In this document: positions 35,833-47,000 of the stretch, piece after piece
Position numbering within the stretch: the stretch's first letter is position 1
How the letters are laid out: each line of letters opens with the position of its first letter
Source of the DNA: an uncultured Psychrobacter sp.
GTDB taxonomy: Bacteria; Pseudomonadota; Gammaproteobacteria; Pseudomonadales; Moraxellaceae
DNA length: 64,000 nt
Assembly: GCA_947501045.1 (NCBI GenBank)
Contig: CANMUI010000002.1
Coordinates: forward strand, 124,001 to 188,000
Direction: 5' to 3'
The notes under the pieces: generated by a model
What the model was told of the DNA's origin: nothing
Database searches by the model: none
Seen by the model: the letters and a program-made list of their open reading frames with translations, nothing else
Translations under genes and position numbers: made by a program

Positions 35833-37104
35833 ATGAAGGTTAAACTTACCAAAAAACTTATTGATTCAATAGACTATACCGTCAAAGGTACCGATATCTA
35901 TATGGATGATGTATTGACTGGATTTGCGCTACGTGTAGGCAAGCAGTCAAAGCGCTATACATTACATAAGCGTATAAATGGAAAGTTATATCGAGATGAA
36001 GTAGAAGAAACGCACTTGATTACTTTAACTGAAGCACGTGAAAAAGCCAGTATAATGATGGCAAATATAAAAAAAGGTATGCATGTTTATGACGGGCTTC
36101 ATGAGAACTTGGAAGAGCTTAAAGATAAGACTAATAACGTGCCAACACTTAAAGAAGCTTATGACTACTTTAAATCAACCAAGACTAGTTTAGCGGAAGG
36201 CACTATTACTACTTATGATCGCCAAATATTAAATAAGCTAAGTGACTGGCTAAATATCTCTTTAAATGATATCACTAAGTCAATGATAAGTGATAAACAT
36301 AAAGAGATAAGCAAGCATAGCGAAGCTCAGGCTAATGCAACTATGAGAGCTCTAAGATCAGTTTGGAATTACTGCCGTGATAGCTTTTTAGATGATGACG
36401 AAGATTTTTTAATCAAAGAGCAACCGGTACGCATACTTAACGCTAAGAAAGATTGGAATAAAGTTAAGCCACGTACCAAACATATTGAAGAAGAATATTT
36501 AGGTATGTACCTTAAAACGCTTTTGAATTATGTTGACAGAAGCTCACATATGCAAGCGCCTCATAGCAATAATGCACGAGATATCATGCTACTCTTTATG
36601 TACACTGGTGTACGTTTGAACGAAGCGCAGTCTTTGAAATGGTCTGACATCGACCTTAAGGCTGGCAGGATAGTGTTCAAAGATACGAAAAACGGTTCTG
36701 ATTATCATATGCCTACTAGTAACATCCTACAGGCTCTACTTGAAGAAAGGTGGAGATTGAGTGCTGGCAAGCAATGGGTATTTCCAAGTGACTTACAAGC
36801 CAGCGATGACCATATAAAAGATTTAAGCGGCAGTTATAAGGCCATTGGCGATCAAGCAAACCTGTATATTACACCACATGATCTGCGCCGTACTTTTGGA
36901 ACAGTAGCCAATAGCTTAAACATTAGCTATCCAGTTCTTAAACGCTTGCTCAATCATCGTGAAGCTAAATCAAGCGATGATGTTACCTTACAGTATGTTC
37001 AGGTGTCACAGCGGCAACTAAGAGAAGCTTTGAACTCAATTGAGGTTTTCTATTGTCAGCATGCTGGGATGACGCAATATGAAATCATCAGTAAATATTA
37101 CTAA
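35833..37104 (+). CDS. P4-type tyrosine integrase
   Basis: This 423-residue site-specific recombinase has an N-terminal arm-type DNA-binding domain (LTGFALRVGKQSKRYTLHKRING) like DUF4102/P4 integrases. A core-binding domain (about residues 100-190) and a catalytic domain follow. Catalytic residues are visible: R261 (MYTGVRLNEAQSLKWSDI), H349 and R352 (PHDLRRTFGT), and the tyrosine Y388 (LQYVQVSQRQL) after the LLNHRE histidine. It lies 171 bases past the tRNA, as expected for an island integrase. Its 3' end overlaps the longest version of the next gene by 26 bases. Confidence 0.93.
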   Translation: MKVKLTKKLIDSIDYTVKGTDIYMDDVLTGFALRVGKQSKRYTLHKRINGKLYRDEVEETHLITLTEAREKASIMMANIKKGMHVYDGLHENLEELKDKTNNVPTLKEAYDYFKSTKTSLAEGTITTYDRQILNKLSDWLNISLNDITKSMISDKHKEISKHSEAQANATMRALRSVWNYCRDSFLDDDEDFLIKEQPVRILNAKKDWNKVKPRTKHIEEEYLGMYLKTLLNYVDRSSHMQAPHSNNARDIMLLFMYTGVRLNEAQSLKWSDIDLKAGRIVFKDTKNGSDYHMPTSNILQALLEERWRLSAGKQWVFPSDLQASDDHIKDLSGSYKAIGDQANLYITPHDLRRTFGTVANSLNISYPVLKRLLNHREAKSSDDVTLQYVQVSQRQLREALNSIEVFYCQHAGMTQYEIISKYY

Positions 37105-40100
37105 CCTAATAAAACTTCAAGAAGAGTTCTTTAAAATGTCTTCAACTGATTTAGTAAGAATGAGCCGTGATGGCGACCAGTTTCATTATTTATGGGCATC
37201 TAGAAGAGCTTTACTACTGCTACAGTCCGATTCAAAGTTAAAGCTAATAACGATAGAAGGGGTCTCTTCTGTTGAGCTAGGTGACAAGCATGTTTCTGAT
37301 GGAGAATATGTAGTTGACGTCGCTGAATATTATGGCGGAGAAAGTTTCGAGACAGCTAATAGCATAAATTATTATCAGCTAAAGCATACGACGAAGAGTA
37401 AAGAAACTCCTTTTAACCCAAATAAACTAAGAAATACGATAGAAGGTTTCAGCGAACGCTACAAAGCTCTTATTAAGGTTATTGGTAAAGAATCAGCTCA
37501 AGCTAAGCTCAAGTTTATATTCGTATCGAACAGATCTATCAATGAAGGCTTTCATGAGAGTATCAAACAAGTAGCTTTAGGGATCTCTACTAATCTGACT
37601 AATCAAAGAAAGCTTGAACTATATACAGGCTTAAACGGTAAAGATCTCTCTGACTTTTGTAAATTAATAACTTTTGATATCACTACTGACGATTATTGGG
37701 AACAACGCAATATTCTAGCTTCAGAAACCGCAACTTATCTCGCTGGTTCTGACGCACACTCCCCTATTAGTTTAAAAGAGCTTATCACGAGAAAGGCGTT
37801 AAGCGAAAGTCAAAATAATAACTCTATTAATAAAATCGATGTTTTAAGAACACTTAATACGGATGAAGACGCTCTGTTTCCAGTGAAAAATCTAATTAAG
37901 ACAGTTGAGAACCCTATTCAACGTGAGCAAGAGCAACAACTTACTAGCCAGATTATTGATGACAATTTAAATGTTTTCATAATTCAAGCAGAAGGTGGTG
38001 TAGGCAAAACTATCTTTGCTTCTCACATTCATGAATACCTACCTGAAGATTCAATCTCTATTGTTTATGATTGTTTTGGGGATGGGGATTATAGAAACAC
38101 CTCAACTTTAAGACATACTCACAGGACAGCTCTGGTTCAAATAGCTAATGAACTATCAGCAAAAGGGTTATCCCACCCTTTGATTCCAAGCTCCTCAGCT
38201 ACAGATTCCGATTATATTAAAGCATTTTTATCAAGAATTGAGCAAGCCGCAGAGAAGCTTAACTACATTAACCCTAGCGCAATCCTTTCAATTGTGATTG
38301 ATGCCGCTGATAACGCTCAAATGGCAGCTGAAGAATTTGGAGAAGTTAGATCTTTTATTAAAGACTTAATCAAAGAATCTTTTCCTGACAATGTCAAATT
38401 AATTAGTTTCTGTAGACCCTACAGATTGATATTACTTGATGCACCTTCAGCAGTTAGGATCCTTAATTTAAACCCCTTTACTCTTGAAGAGACTAGGCAT
38501 AATTTAGAAAAGTATTATGCTCAAATATTACCTGCAGATGTTTCGGAATTTCACAGACTAACATCTCGAAATCCACGTATCCAATATTTGGCACTGGCAA
38601 AAGAGCTAAGCTTACCAGAAACCCTACGCTTCTTCGGTACAAACCCTAAAAGCATTGAAGACACTATAAGTGATTTATTAGAAGCAGCCATCGATAAAAT
38701 TAAAGAAGATAACTTTATTGAGAGCGCCAAAATAGACAAGCTGTGTGAGTCTATTGCGATCCTTAGACCTCTACTACCAATCGAGGTACTCGCGAAAATA
38801 TCACAGGTTCCTGAAGAGCAAATCAGAAGCTTTATCGCAGATATTGGTGGACATCCCATTCGGTTACTGGATGATTATATCCAATTTATTGATGAACCAA
38901 CAGAAACTTGGTTTAGAGACAAGTATCGTCCTAAAGACAGTCAACAACTTGGAGCTTATATCACTACGCTCAAACCTTTGGTTAGCGACTCACATTATGT
39001 CGCCTCAGTTTTACCACAGCTAATGCTAGAGGCTGAAGAATATGAGGATCTTTTCGATGCAGTCTTAAGCTCTAAACTTCTACCTGAAACCTCCTCACTA
39101 GAAAGAAGACACATTGAAGTACAACGGCTTCAATTTGCAATCAAAGCAGGCATTAAGCTTAATAGATTAGTTGATGTTGCTAAGCTAGCGTTAATGGCTG
39201 GTGGTGAAAGTGCCGCTCAAACCAGACAAAATGCTTTAATAGCAGACAATTTAGACTTAGCTTCAGTTTTTTTTGATGATAATAAGTTACAAGAGTTAAT
39301 CGCTAATGATATTTTCACTTTAGAAAATAAATGGTTGGGTGCAAAATTTGCTTATGAAGCACAACTGCTTTCATATAAAGCAAATTTAATGAGTGAAGCA
39401 AGAAGTAAGCTTCGGATAGCAGAAGACTGGCTTCATAGCTTGTTCAAGCAACCTGAAGATGAAAGATATCATACGGGAGTTGATGATAAAGATATTATGC
39501 GGCTATTTATTGCTCATTTCAATATACATGGCGCTGAACAGAGCTTAATTTGGCTGAGTAAATGGAAACCAAAGTCAGTAACCTATACAGTAGCAACTCA
39601 AGTAGCTCAGGAGTTTTTACTCTATAACAAATTGTCAGATTTAAAGTCTATGCTACAGCATGCCAGCAATAATATTTATTTCATATTGGGTATAGTGAAC
39701 GAAGCTGTAAAGCAGAACTATGATATTCCAAATAAGTATTTGTTAAGATCTTTCAAAATTATAAGTCGTCAGGGCATTTTAATTAAATTGCAAGACGGTA
39801 CTCGACCTGTAAGTTTGCATACTATGACGAACTATCTGCTGGCATGTTATAGATCTGGAGTCTGTAATGGCATAACTGCTTCAGATCTATTATCTCGTTA
39901 TATGCAAACCAGATTACCTTATGAACTAGAAGATACTCGTGGCCACTATGGCAAATCCATATACATGACCGCTTACGCATTATTGGCTAAGTGGCAAGCC
40001 AAAGAGTTAACAATAGAAGATATTATTGACGAAGACACTAAAGCAAAAATTAAGGAATCCAACAGTTCATCTGAACTGAATGAAATTACAAATAATATCG

Positions 40101-43100
40101 AAAAATTAATTCCTTGGTATAACTTACTAGCTGATAGTCTGTTATCTACGTCAGCAATTTCAAATATTGAAGAGTCGCTTAGTATCGTTTTAAATGAATC
40201 CTATCTTCCTAAAGCAGATGAATATCGCTTTAATCGTAGTATAGCAGAAGATATTGCATGGGCATGGTTTAAAATTATCGTTACTAATAGTCAAAACTTA
40301 AAACAGTTATTACAGGAATTATTTAATTATTTAAACGATAGAGAGATTAAATTACTTCCTAGAACTTTGAATCAGTTTATAAAAATATGCTGTCAATACT
40401 CTGAACTCGAAGACTTTGCTTATGGGCTGAGCCAACAGAACTTCGAGAGAGCGATTGAAGCTCAAGTAAACGCAAATGAAATACTGGACGAAATTGTAGA
40501 AGTTGCAAGAGCAATATTACCATTAGATACCAAGCAGGCTGAGTCATATTTCAATAAAGCTATAGAAGTCAGTAGTAAAATTGGCGATGAAAATTTTTCT
40601 CGATGGGAGGCTTTAATTTATCATGCTTCTAATACCAATGAGTTAACGTATAGTGGACAACCTGAGCTAGCCTACAGATTCGCTAGATGTTCCGAACTCA
40701 CACATAAATATATATATGAAGACCATTTTAACTGGGATGCAACCGTTAAAGCACTCGTTGATATCCATCCAAATTCAGCTTTAGCTATTGCAAGTAGATG
40801 GCGTGATAGACAGTTTGGAGAAGATGAATTAGTAATCAATGCAATAGGAGAAAAGCTTTTAGAACATAGGCTTATCTCACCATTAGCACTTCTTTCCTTA
40901 CTTTGCCTAGAAACAGGCTCTTATTTAAAAGATATATTAGATGGTATTCAATTTAATAGTTTAGATAATGAAATTCAAAAGGCTGTGATTCTTATAGTCT
41001 ATCAGTATCAAGTTATACCTAATCCATCTGAAAACAATAGAACTATACTTAAAAAGCTATACGATAATTACTTACTACAGATAGATGAAATACAACGGTT
41101 TTTCGATACCTATGAGCCTGATGAACTGAAATCAAGAGACTCCAGTTATGATTGTAGCTCTACAGTTGAGAGTATAGATTGGGCCAACGTTTTTATCGAT
41201 GATCAACTAGATAGTCAATACGATTATCAATCAGCTCAAGATAGATACCTAAGTATTAAAGAATATGGTTCATTAGATGATAGATACTATAGCGAGCTTC
41301 ATAATAGGCTGTCCAATACATACGTTTACGATTATATAGAGTCAACCTTAAATGATCCTAAAATAGGGGTATATAGATTAAACTTTATTTTGAAAACAAT
41401 ACCTGACAAATGGAAACGACGTGAAGCCGTAAGAGAATGTTTTAGCGAACAATTCAAAGTATATTGTCGCAGGCATGCATTAGAGCTATTCATCAGTCTT
41501 CGACATGGTGACTTAAAGTTAATTACTGTAATGAGTTCAATCTCTAATCTCCCAGAGAGTGAGTTACTTAGACAGGTATTATTAGGTCGTTCAGAAAGTG
41601 CTGAACTTTTAGATAGTGACCAACTATTCAACATGGTCAGTATGATTAGTAAAATCATCGATCCTGAAGACTCAAAAGACGTATTAGAATTTGGTTTAAC
41701 CTTGTTAGAACAAGATTTATCTGATGACATATCTGACGGTGAGTGGCTTGCTCATTTAATGCCTCCAGATACTATTGAGGAAGCCTATGCAGGATATCTT
41801 ATCTCAGGGTTAGCCTCACCCTTTCTTTATACACGTTGGCTTAATGCTCATACTGTCAAAGTGCTGGGGGAGCTTAAACAAAAACCCGTACTAGATGCTT
41901 TAATAAACCACATAGACATTCAAGCTAATAAAGCCTTTATAGACAACCGTTTTACTTACTACAGTTATACTGCCCTTCAATGGTTGCTCATAGCTTTTTT
42001 AAAGATTTCCGAACAACACGCCAGCGCGATAGCATCTTATATTGATTTTTTTAAGTCTAATATCAATCCGGATAAACCTCACATTTTAATCCGTTTGTAT
42101 TCTGCTAAAATCCTTCTAAACCTAAATGAACAAGGTCTTCTTAGTCTAACGTCCACTGAATTAGAGACCTATAAGTCGATTGGAACTTCAAATTTTGAGG
42201 TTATAGAAAAAGAAGATGTTAATTTAGATGAATATCAGAATATCGATAAGTCTAAAGTAGATTCATTTGGTATTGATTTTGGACCTTATTGGATTGAGCC
42301 ACTTGGCGAATATTTTGGTTTACATGCCAAATATGCCTATTATGAAGTATCTCTTGTCAAAGACAGCTTGTTTAATAATCTGAATAAATTACCAGATAAT
42401 AGGCATTCATCTTCAATATATGAATGGCAAGCAACAAATCATAGCCATGGCTCAGCACCGCAGGTAGAAGATTTAAAGTTTTATAGAAACTATCATTCAC
42501 TGATGATTGCGACAGATATACTGTTAAATAAAAGACCCTTAGTTCAACAAGACTGGTATACCTTTTCTTATTGGTTATCGAAGTATGATTTTACATCGCT
42601 GAATGGCGCTTGGTTATCCAACTATAGAGATCCTACACCTAAACGAACGACCGAATGGCATATTGGTATCGAGCAGAATAGTCCAAGTTGGGAGTACAGT
42701 ATGTCATCAAGCGACTTTGATGAACATTTTAATTTTAATAATGATTGGCTACCCATATGGGGTAGTTGGACAGAAGTGTTTGATAGAAAAGAAAAAAGTT
42801 TTAATATGCGTTCAAGCTTAGTAGCTCCCAAGACATCTCTTGCTTTATTACGTTCGTTGCAGTCTTACACAGACCCTAGCGATTATTGTTTACCAAAACA
42901 AGGCGACGATTTTAATATAGATAACGGTGCGTTTAATTTAACATCATTCATATCAGAATCTGAATGGTTCGATAATACCATTTTCGAGAAAGACCCTTGG
43001 TCAGCATCTATTGAGTATAGAAGTCTAAAGCCTACTGACAGTGTTATTGAACTTATGAGCCTAAGCTGTGATTCACTTGGTAAGATTTGGTTTGATAAAA

Positions 43101-43372
43101 ATGGTAGTGAAGTTATTAGAACGTCTTGTTGGGGGCGTTTGCGCTCTCGTAATGAAGAGTATTCCCATGGTACTAAAATGCTCGTTTCTAAGCATTTTCT
43201 TATCAGTATTCTTAGAGCTTTAGATATGAACTTAATAGTATCATTTTCAGGTGAACATCGACTTCATTCAAGATATGGAAAGGACGATGATTATTACAAG
43301 AAGTTTGGGTATATTCCTAATAGTAAAAAAGCATATCTAATCACTAAGAAGGGCGAACTATATGGATATTAA
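37079..43372 (+). CDS. avs3a: Avs3a-like antiphage STAND NTPase with Cap4-type nuclease domain
   Basis: This is a 2097-residue three-part protein. The N-terminus (about 1-220) resembles Cap4/DUF4297 dsDNA nucleases: FHYLWASRRALLLL, an acidic run DGEYVVDVAEYY and the Q-x-K motif at residues 100-102 (YYQLKHT). A STAND-type P-loop ATPase follows: Walker A EGGVGKT (K310), Walker B SIVIDAADNAQ (D408), and an arginine-bearing CRPYRLILL. The remaining ~1500 residues are helical repeats, the usual sensor part. Cap4 plus STAND, about 2000 residues and a small partner gene fit AVAST type 3, whose studied member (Salmonella SeAvs3) recognises phage large terminase. ATG 37136 (residue 20) is an alternative start that avoids overlap with the integrase. 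The subtype is inferred. Confidence 0.72.
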   Translation: MKSSVNITNLIKLQEEFFKMSSTDLVRMSRDGDQFHYLWASRRALLLLQSDSKLKLITIEGVSSVELGDKHVSDGEYVVDVAEYYGGESFETANSINYYQLKHTTKSKETPFNPNKLRNTIEGFSERYKALIKVIGKESAQAKLKFIFVSNRSINEGFHESIKQVALGISTNLTNQRKLELYTGLNGKDLSDFCKLITFDITTDDYWEQRNILASETATYLAGSDAHSPISLKELITRKALSESQNNNSINKIDVLRTLNTDEDALFPVKNLIKTVENPIQREQEQQLTSQIIDDNLNVFIIQAEGGVGKTIFASHIHEYLPEDSISIVYDCFGDGDYRNTSTLRHTHRTALVQIANELSAKGLSHPLIPSSSATDSDYIKAFLSRIEQAAEKLNYINPSAILSIVIDAADNAQMAAEEFGEVRSFIKDLIKESFPDNVKLISFCRPYRLILLDAPSAVRILNLNPFTLEETRHNLEKYYAQILPADVSEFHRLTSRNPRIQYLALAKELSLPETLRFFGTNPKSIEDTISDLLEAAIDKIKEDNFIESAKIDKLCESIAILRPLLPIEVLAKISQVPEEQIRSFIADIGGHPIRLLDDYIQFIDEPTETWFRDKYRPKDSQQLGAYITTLKPLVSDSHYVASVLPQLMLEAEEYEDLFDAVLSSKLLPETSSLERRHIEVQRLQFAIKAGIKLNRLVDVAKLALMAGGESAAQTRQNALIADNLDLASVFFDDNKLQELIANDIFTLENKWLGAKFAYEAQLLSYKANLMSEARSKLRIAEDWLHSLFKQPEDERYHTGVDDKDIMRLFIAHFNIHGAEQSLIWLSKWKPKSVTYTVATQVAQEFLLYNKLSDLKSMLQHASNNIYFILGIVNEAVKQNYDIPNKYLLRSFKIISRQGILIKLQDGTRPVSLHTMTNYLLACYRSGVCNGITASDLLSRYMQTRLPYELEDTRGHYGKSIYMTAYALLAKWQAKELTIEDIIDEDTKAKIKESNSSSELNEITNNIEKLIPWYNLLADSLLSTSAISNIEESLSIVLNESYLPKADEYRFNRSIAEDIAWAWFKIIVTNSQNLKQLLQELFNYLNDREIKLLPRTLNQFIKICCQYSELEDFAYGLSQQNFERAIEAQVNANEILDEIVEVARAILPLDTKQAESYFNKAIEVSSKIGDENFSRWEALIYHASNTNELTYSGQPELAYRFARCSELTHKYIYEDHFNWDATVKALVDIHPNSALAIASRWRDRQFGEDELVINAIGEKLLEHRLISPLALLSLLCLETGSYLKDILDGIQFNSLDNEIQKAVILIVYQYQVIPNPSENNRTILKKLYDNYLLQIDEIQRFFDTYEPDELKSRDSSYDCSSTVESIDWANVFIDDQLDSQYDYQSAQDRYLSIKEYGSLDDRYYSELHNRLSNTYVYDYIESTLNDPKIGVYRLNFILKTIPDKWKRREAVRECFSEQFKVYCRRHALELFISLRHGDLKLITVMSSISNLPESELLRQVLLGRSESAELLDSDQLFNMVSMISKIIDPEDSKDVLEFGLTLLEQDLSDDISDGEWLAHLMPPDTIEEAYAGYLISGLASPFLYTRWLNAHTVKVLGELKQKPVLDALINHIDIQANKAFIDNRFTYYSYTALQWLLIAFLKISEQHASAIASYIDFFKSNINPDKPHILIRLYSAKILLNLNEQGLLSLTSTELETYKSIGTSNFEVIEKEDVNLDEYQNIDKSKVDSFGIDFGPYWIEPLGEYFGLHAKYAYYEVSLVKDSLFNNLNKLPDNRHSSSIYEWQATNHSHGSAPQVEDLKFYRNYHSLMIATDILLNKRPLVQQDWYTFSYWLSKYDFTSLNGAWLSNYRDPTPKRTTEWHIGIEQNSPSWEYSMSSSDFDEHFNFNNDWLPIWGSWTEVFDRKEKSFNMRSSLVAPKTSLALLRSLQSYTDPSDYCLPKQGDDFNIDNGAFNLTSFISESEWFDNTIFEKDPWSASIEYRSLKPTDSVIELMSLSCDSLGKIWFDKNGSEVIRTSCWGRLRSRNEEYSHGTKMLVSKHFLISILRALDMNLIVSFSGEHRLHSRYGKDDDYYKKFGYIPNSKKAYLITKKGELYGY

Positions 43373-44033
43373 CTCACTGAAGCAGTTAGGCAAGACCCTT
43401 ATAGAGGAATATGGACTTGAAAGCTCTACCAATACTTTAGAAAGATGGATGCTTCACTATTTAGCTGAACTTTTTGATAAAGAAAGAGAATATGGTAATG
43501 CAGACGAGACAAAAACTATTCAACTTGAGATTAAAGAAATAATTTTAGAGTTTTGGCGATTAAGATATCGCTTAGCAGATGAAGATAGTTTATTTAAGAA
43601 AAACCAAGCTCTTATTGATACGTTAGAGAAGATAAGCCCTCAGTCCGTTATACCCATTAGCTCGTTTTTTAATCCCTATGATAGTAAAGACACACTTGAA
43701 GTTAGCGAAGCAGGATGGCAAGAAAGACTGTTAGCTATCGACAAATCATCAAAAGTAGTCATGTCACACTGTATCTTAAAATACCTTAACGATATTGCTG
43801 ATAAAAACAATGATATTGTGAAACTCATTGAGTCTATTGAAGATTTTAACTCTCCAGAATCTTTTTTAAGTAGGTTTTATGGTGATGAGACAGCAGAGAC
43901 AGATAAAATTGAAAATATAGAAGAACGCATTCAAAACTTAACTGTCTTTATCGATACAGCGGAGTCTGTAATTGAAGAGTATAGGTCTGCGCTAGCTAGC
44001 TTAGCTGTTGATTCACATGATAAACCTAAATAA
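43362..44033 (+). CDS. avs3b: Small partner of the STAND NTPase (Avs3b-like)
   Basis: This 223-residue acidic, mostly helical protein has no catalytic motif that I recognise. Its start overlaps the end of the large NTPase gene by 11 bases, so the two are translationally coupled and probably act together. Type 3 AVAST loci carry such a small second gene (Avs3b). The assignment rests on position and size; it could also be an unrelated accessory. A coiled-coil-like C-terminal stretch (ERIQNLTVFIDTAESVIEEYRSAL) may mediate contacts. Confidence 0.6.
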   Translation: MDINSLKQLGKTLIEEYGLESSTNTLERWMLHYLAELFDKEREYGNADETKTIQLEIKEIILEFWRLRYRLADEDSLFKKNQALIDTLEKISPQSVIPISSFFNPYDSKDTLEVSEAGWQERLLAIDKSSKVVMSHCILKYLNDIADKNNDIVKLIESIEDFNSPESFLSRFYGDETAETDKIENIEERIQNLTVFIDTAESVIEEYRSALASLAVDSHDKPK

Positions 44034-44092
44034 TTTAATTACTCGGGTTTAATTGTTTCATAGCTGCTACTTGCAACGATAATGATTGTTAA

Positions 44093-47000
44093 CTAGCTAT
44101 TGTCATGCTTAATTAACACAATCAAAAGATATCCTAGATATTTAAGCACCCCCGATGACGCATAATAGTGATCAGTGGTAGCCAAGTTTTTGTCAGAGTG
44201 TTTACGCTTTTTCTGTACTACCCTTACCTCATAACCGTGAAAACTCTCACGAGCACCGACACGTATTGAGCTGCTCAAACTCAAGTCTTTTTTAACATCA
44301 CTTACAGCTTGCTCGCTATATGTCCTAACCTGCCAATGACTGGCATCAATAAGCTGACAACCTACCAGTATAAAACTCTGTAGCATCTCAAGCTGGGCCT
44401 CCTTAATACCAAAATGAATCGATGAGTTATTTAAGTTTTGTTTGTGTGCAAATATCTCAATAAATACTCTCAACTTCTCAGGATCCTTTATAGACATCTG
44501 ATATGCTCTATCTAATGCTCTAATTATTATTTCCTGGTTTTTGCTACCTTTAGGCCTACCTAGTAATAGCCTGTCATCGTCGAACAGCTCACTAGCGCGC
44601 AGGTATAAACATTTAGATTCATTTAGACTTATACCATGTCTAATAGCAACTTCAAGTAACAGCTCATCTCGAGAGTTTTCTTTTAACTCCTGCAGCTCCT
44701 CTAGAAAACCTATGACGTCCGCATATTTAGGATGAATGAAAATTGATTTTGTATTTGACTCATTAAATCCATTCAAATTACCGTTTAACAGTTGCTGGCT
44801 AGCATTGCTATTAGGTTCATTTATATCCTTAAATAATGGTGTTTTATTAACAGCTGTTTTTTTAATAAAGTATGATCTTATCTTATTTATCTGCACAGCC
44901 TTTGTCGTTGCATTATAAGCAGTTTTGTCTTGCCTATAGATAGCAGAGTAATCTAGCCCTGTTATTAGCTTTAAAACTGTTATAGGCAGCTCCAAGCGAG
45001 CGTTATTCAGCCGCTCCCCTGCCAGCAGATGAGCAGTATGAATATAATGCTCGAAGGTTGTGTCGCATGTTAAATGCCCTGCAAAGCTAGCCAGCCCAAT
45101 CCAAGCGCCTTGATCTTTATGATAGCCAAGGACGCCTTTTATGACTTTTTCGCACTGCTCATTATCATAATCAGTCATCACCTGTGCCAATGGCGACTTA
45201 CTTAGTACTAAAGCCAGCTGACTAATCGCAGTATGCCTAAAGCTATGAAATGTGAAGTTGTGTTCTCCTAGCAATCTGTCCCAAATTAACTTCATAAGGT
45301 TACTAAAAACCACACTGGGTAACGGCTGATCACCTGAACCTTGAGAGAACAAGTAACGACGCTTCAATCTTTTCTGCTGACGATATAACTGAGTAAATTG
45401 TTTTAGCTCGTCTTTCTTAAGTAGGCAGTTAATCGGTATAAGGCGACTTGCGCTGCTACTTTTCAATCTCCGATAGCGATTTGGTCTTAACCATATTTGT
45501 GGCTCCTCTATTCGTTGTCCATGCTCATCAATATAGATGTCAGCTATATCACCAACTTTAACACCGATAAGTTCTTTAATTCGCAACCCTGTCCGATACG
45601 CAAGACTTAACACTACTAAGCAAAGGTTTTTCTGTTCACAGTCTACATCCGAGGTGACCAGATACTCTTTCATCGCATGATATATCCGAGGTGATATCAT
45701 GTTCGCATTTACCACTTGGCGTTTATTACCCCACGGAAAATACACAAACGGCGCATTATAGTGCGCTCGCTGATAATCATGGAAAGCTCGTAGTCTGCCG
45801 TAAGTAAACTTTTGAGTATCTTTGAGCTTATCCAGATATGAAACTTTATTTTTCTTTACATGCTCATTATTCAAGACATTGAAACTACCTTGACTTAACA
45901 CATCGTCTGCACAGCCAACTAAAGCATCATCCGTATCTAGATTGTCTTCACTAAAGCCTGAGCCTTTGTTCAAAATGGACTGCTTTCTTCCATCCTTAAT
46001 CTTACTTTGAATGATCTCCTCATATACAGCTTCAAAGTCCTCACCAGACCATTCATCAAGATTCTCATCCATTGTCAGCATCAGCCAATCACGACCAATA
46101 CATCCCAGATATTTACTGATGGTATCTAACCTGTTATTGCTATCATTCAATAAGCTCTTTACCCATCCTAAAAGACGCATAGCGTTGGGTTGGGTTAACT
46201 CCTGCTGTAACAGCTCTATTTGTATAATAGCGGATGCTTTACTGCCCTTAAGGGCGTCTTGAACCTCTTTAATGAGATTCTTGCTAAAGCTTGGATACTC
46301 CCTACTATTACTACCTTTTTTGTCTGTTTCTGAATAATTTGCTATAAATAACTCTGACCAAGTAAGTGGCTGTGGGTTTGATTTAAACACCTCTTGATTA
46401 TAACTAATAAGCTTATTTGTGGTTAAGCCCGTCGTTTTAATCTTGCCCTGTCTAACCATAGCCAGCGCAGTGTCTATATCGCCTCTCTTCATCTGCCGCC
46501 AATGATAGTCAGCGTATTTTATTAAGTGTGATAAATGTGGTTTACTTTTATCCTTATTCTGTAGTTTTAGCTTCTTACAAATATCATCTACAATGGTTTC
46601 AAACGATTTCACACCTTCTTTTTTTAACTTTTTATCTTTTAGCGCATATAAAAAGCAAAGTGTCATATCATCAGGTATGTACTCTACATAGCGCTGTAAG
46701 CTTGTAGCAGATGCATCCTCTGAAGTATATCCTTGCGAATAAGAACAACCGTAATTGTCATCATCAATACTGAGCAAGATTAGCGCTAAACTCTCGTTAG
46801 TGACACCTGAACCTGATAATTCATCAGTTGCTGATAGTTGCAATTGATATATCTCACGTTCGCCTAGGAGCCATTGATAAAGTGCTTTTAACACATCTAT
46901 GTCATTCAATCCCCCATACATAACGCTACAGTAGAGCACTGACTCAATCAAATCATTGTTTGAGAACCTTCTTTTTCGTTGCCACATTTCAATCATTTGC

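Noticed and set aside
38551..38859. Minus-strand frames inside the large STAND gene (also 41332-41730).
   Set aside because: Opposite-strand shadows of a clear coding frame with domain motifs; no ribosome site or recognisable protein.
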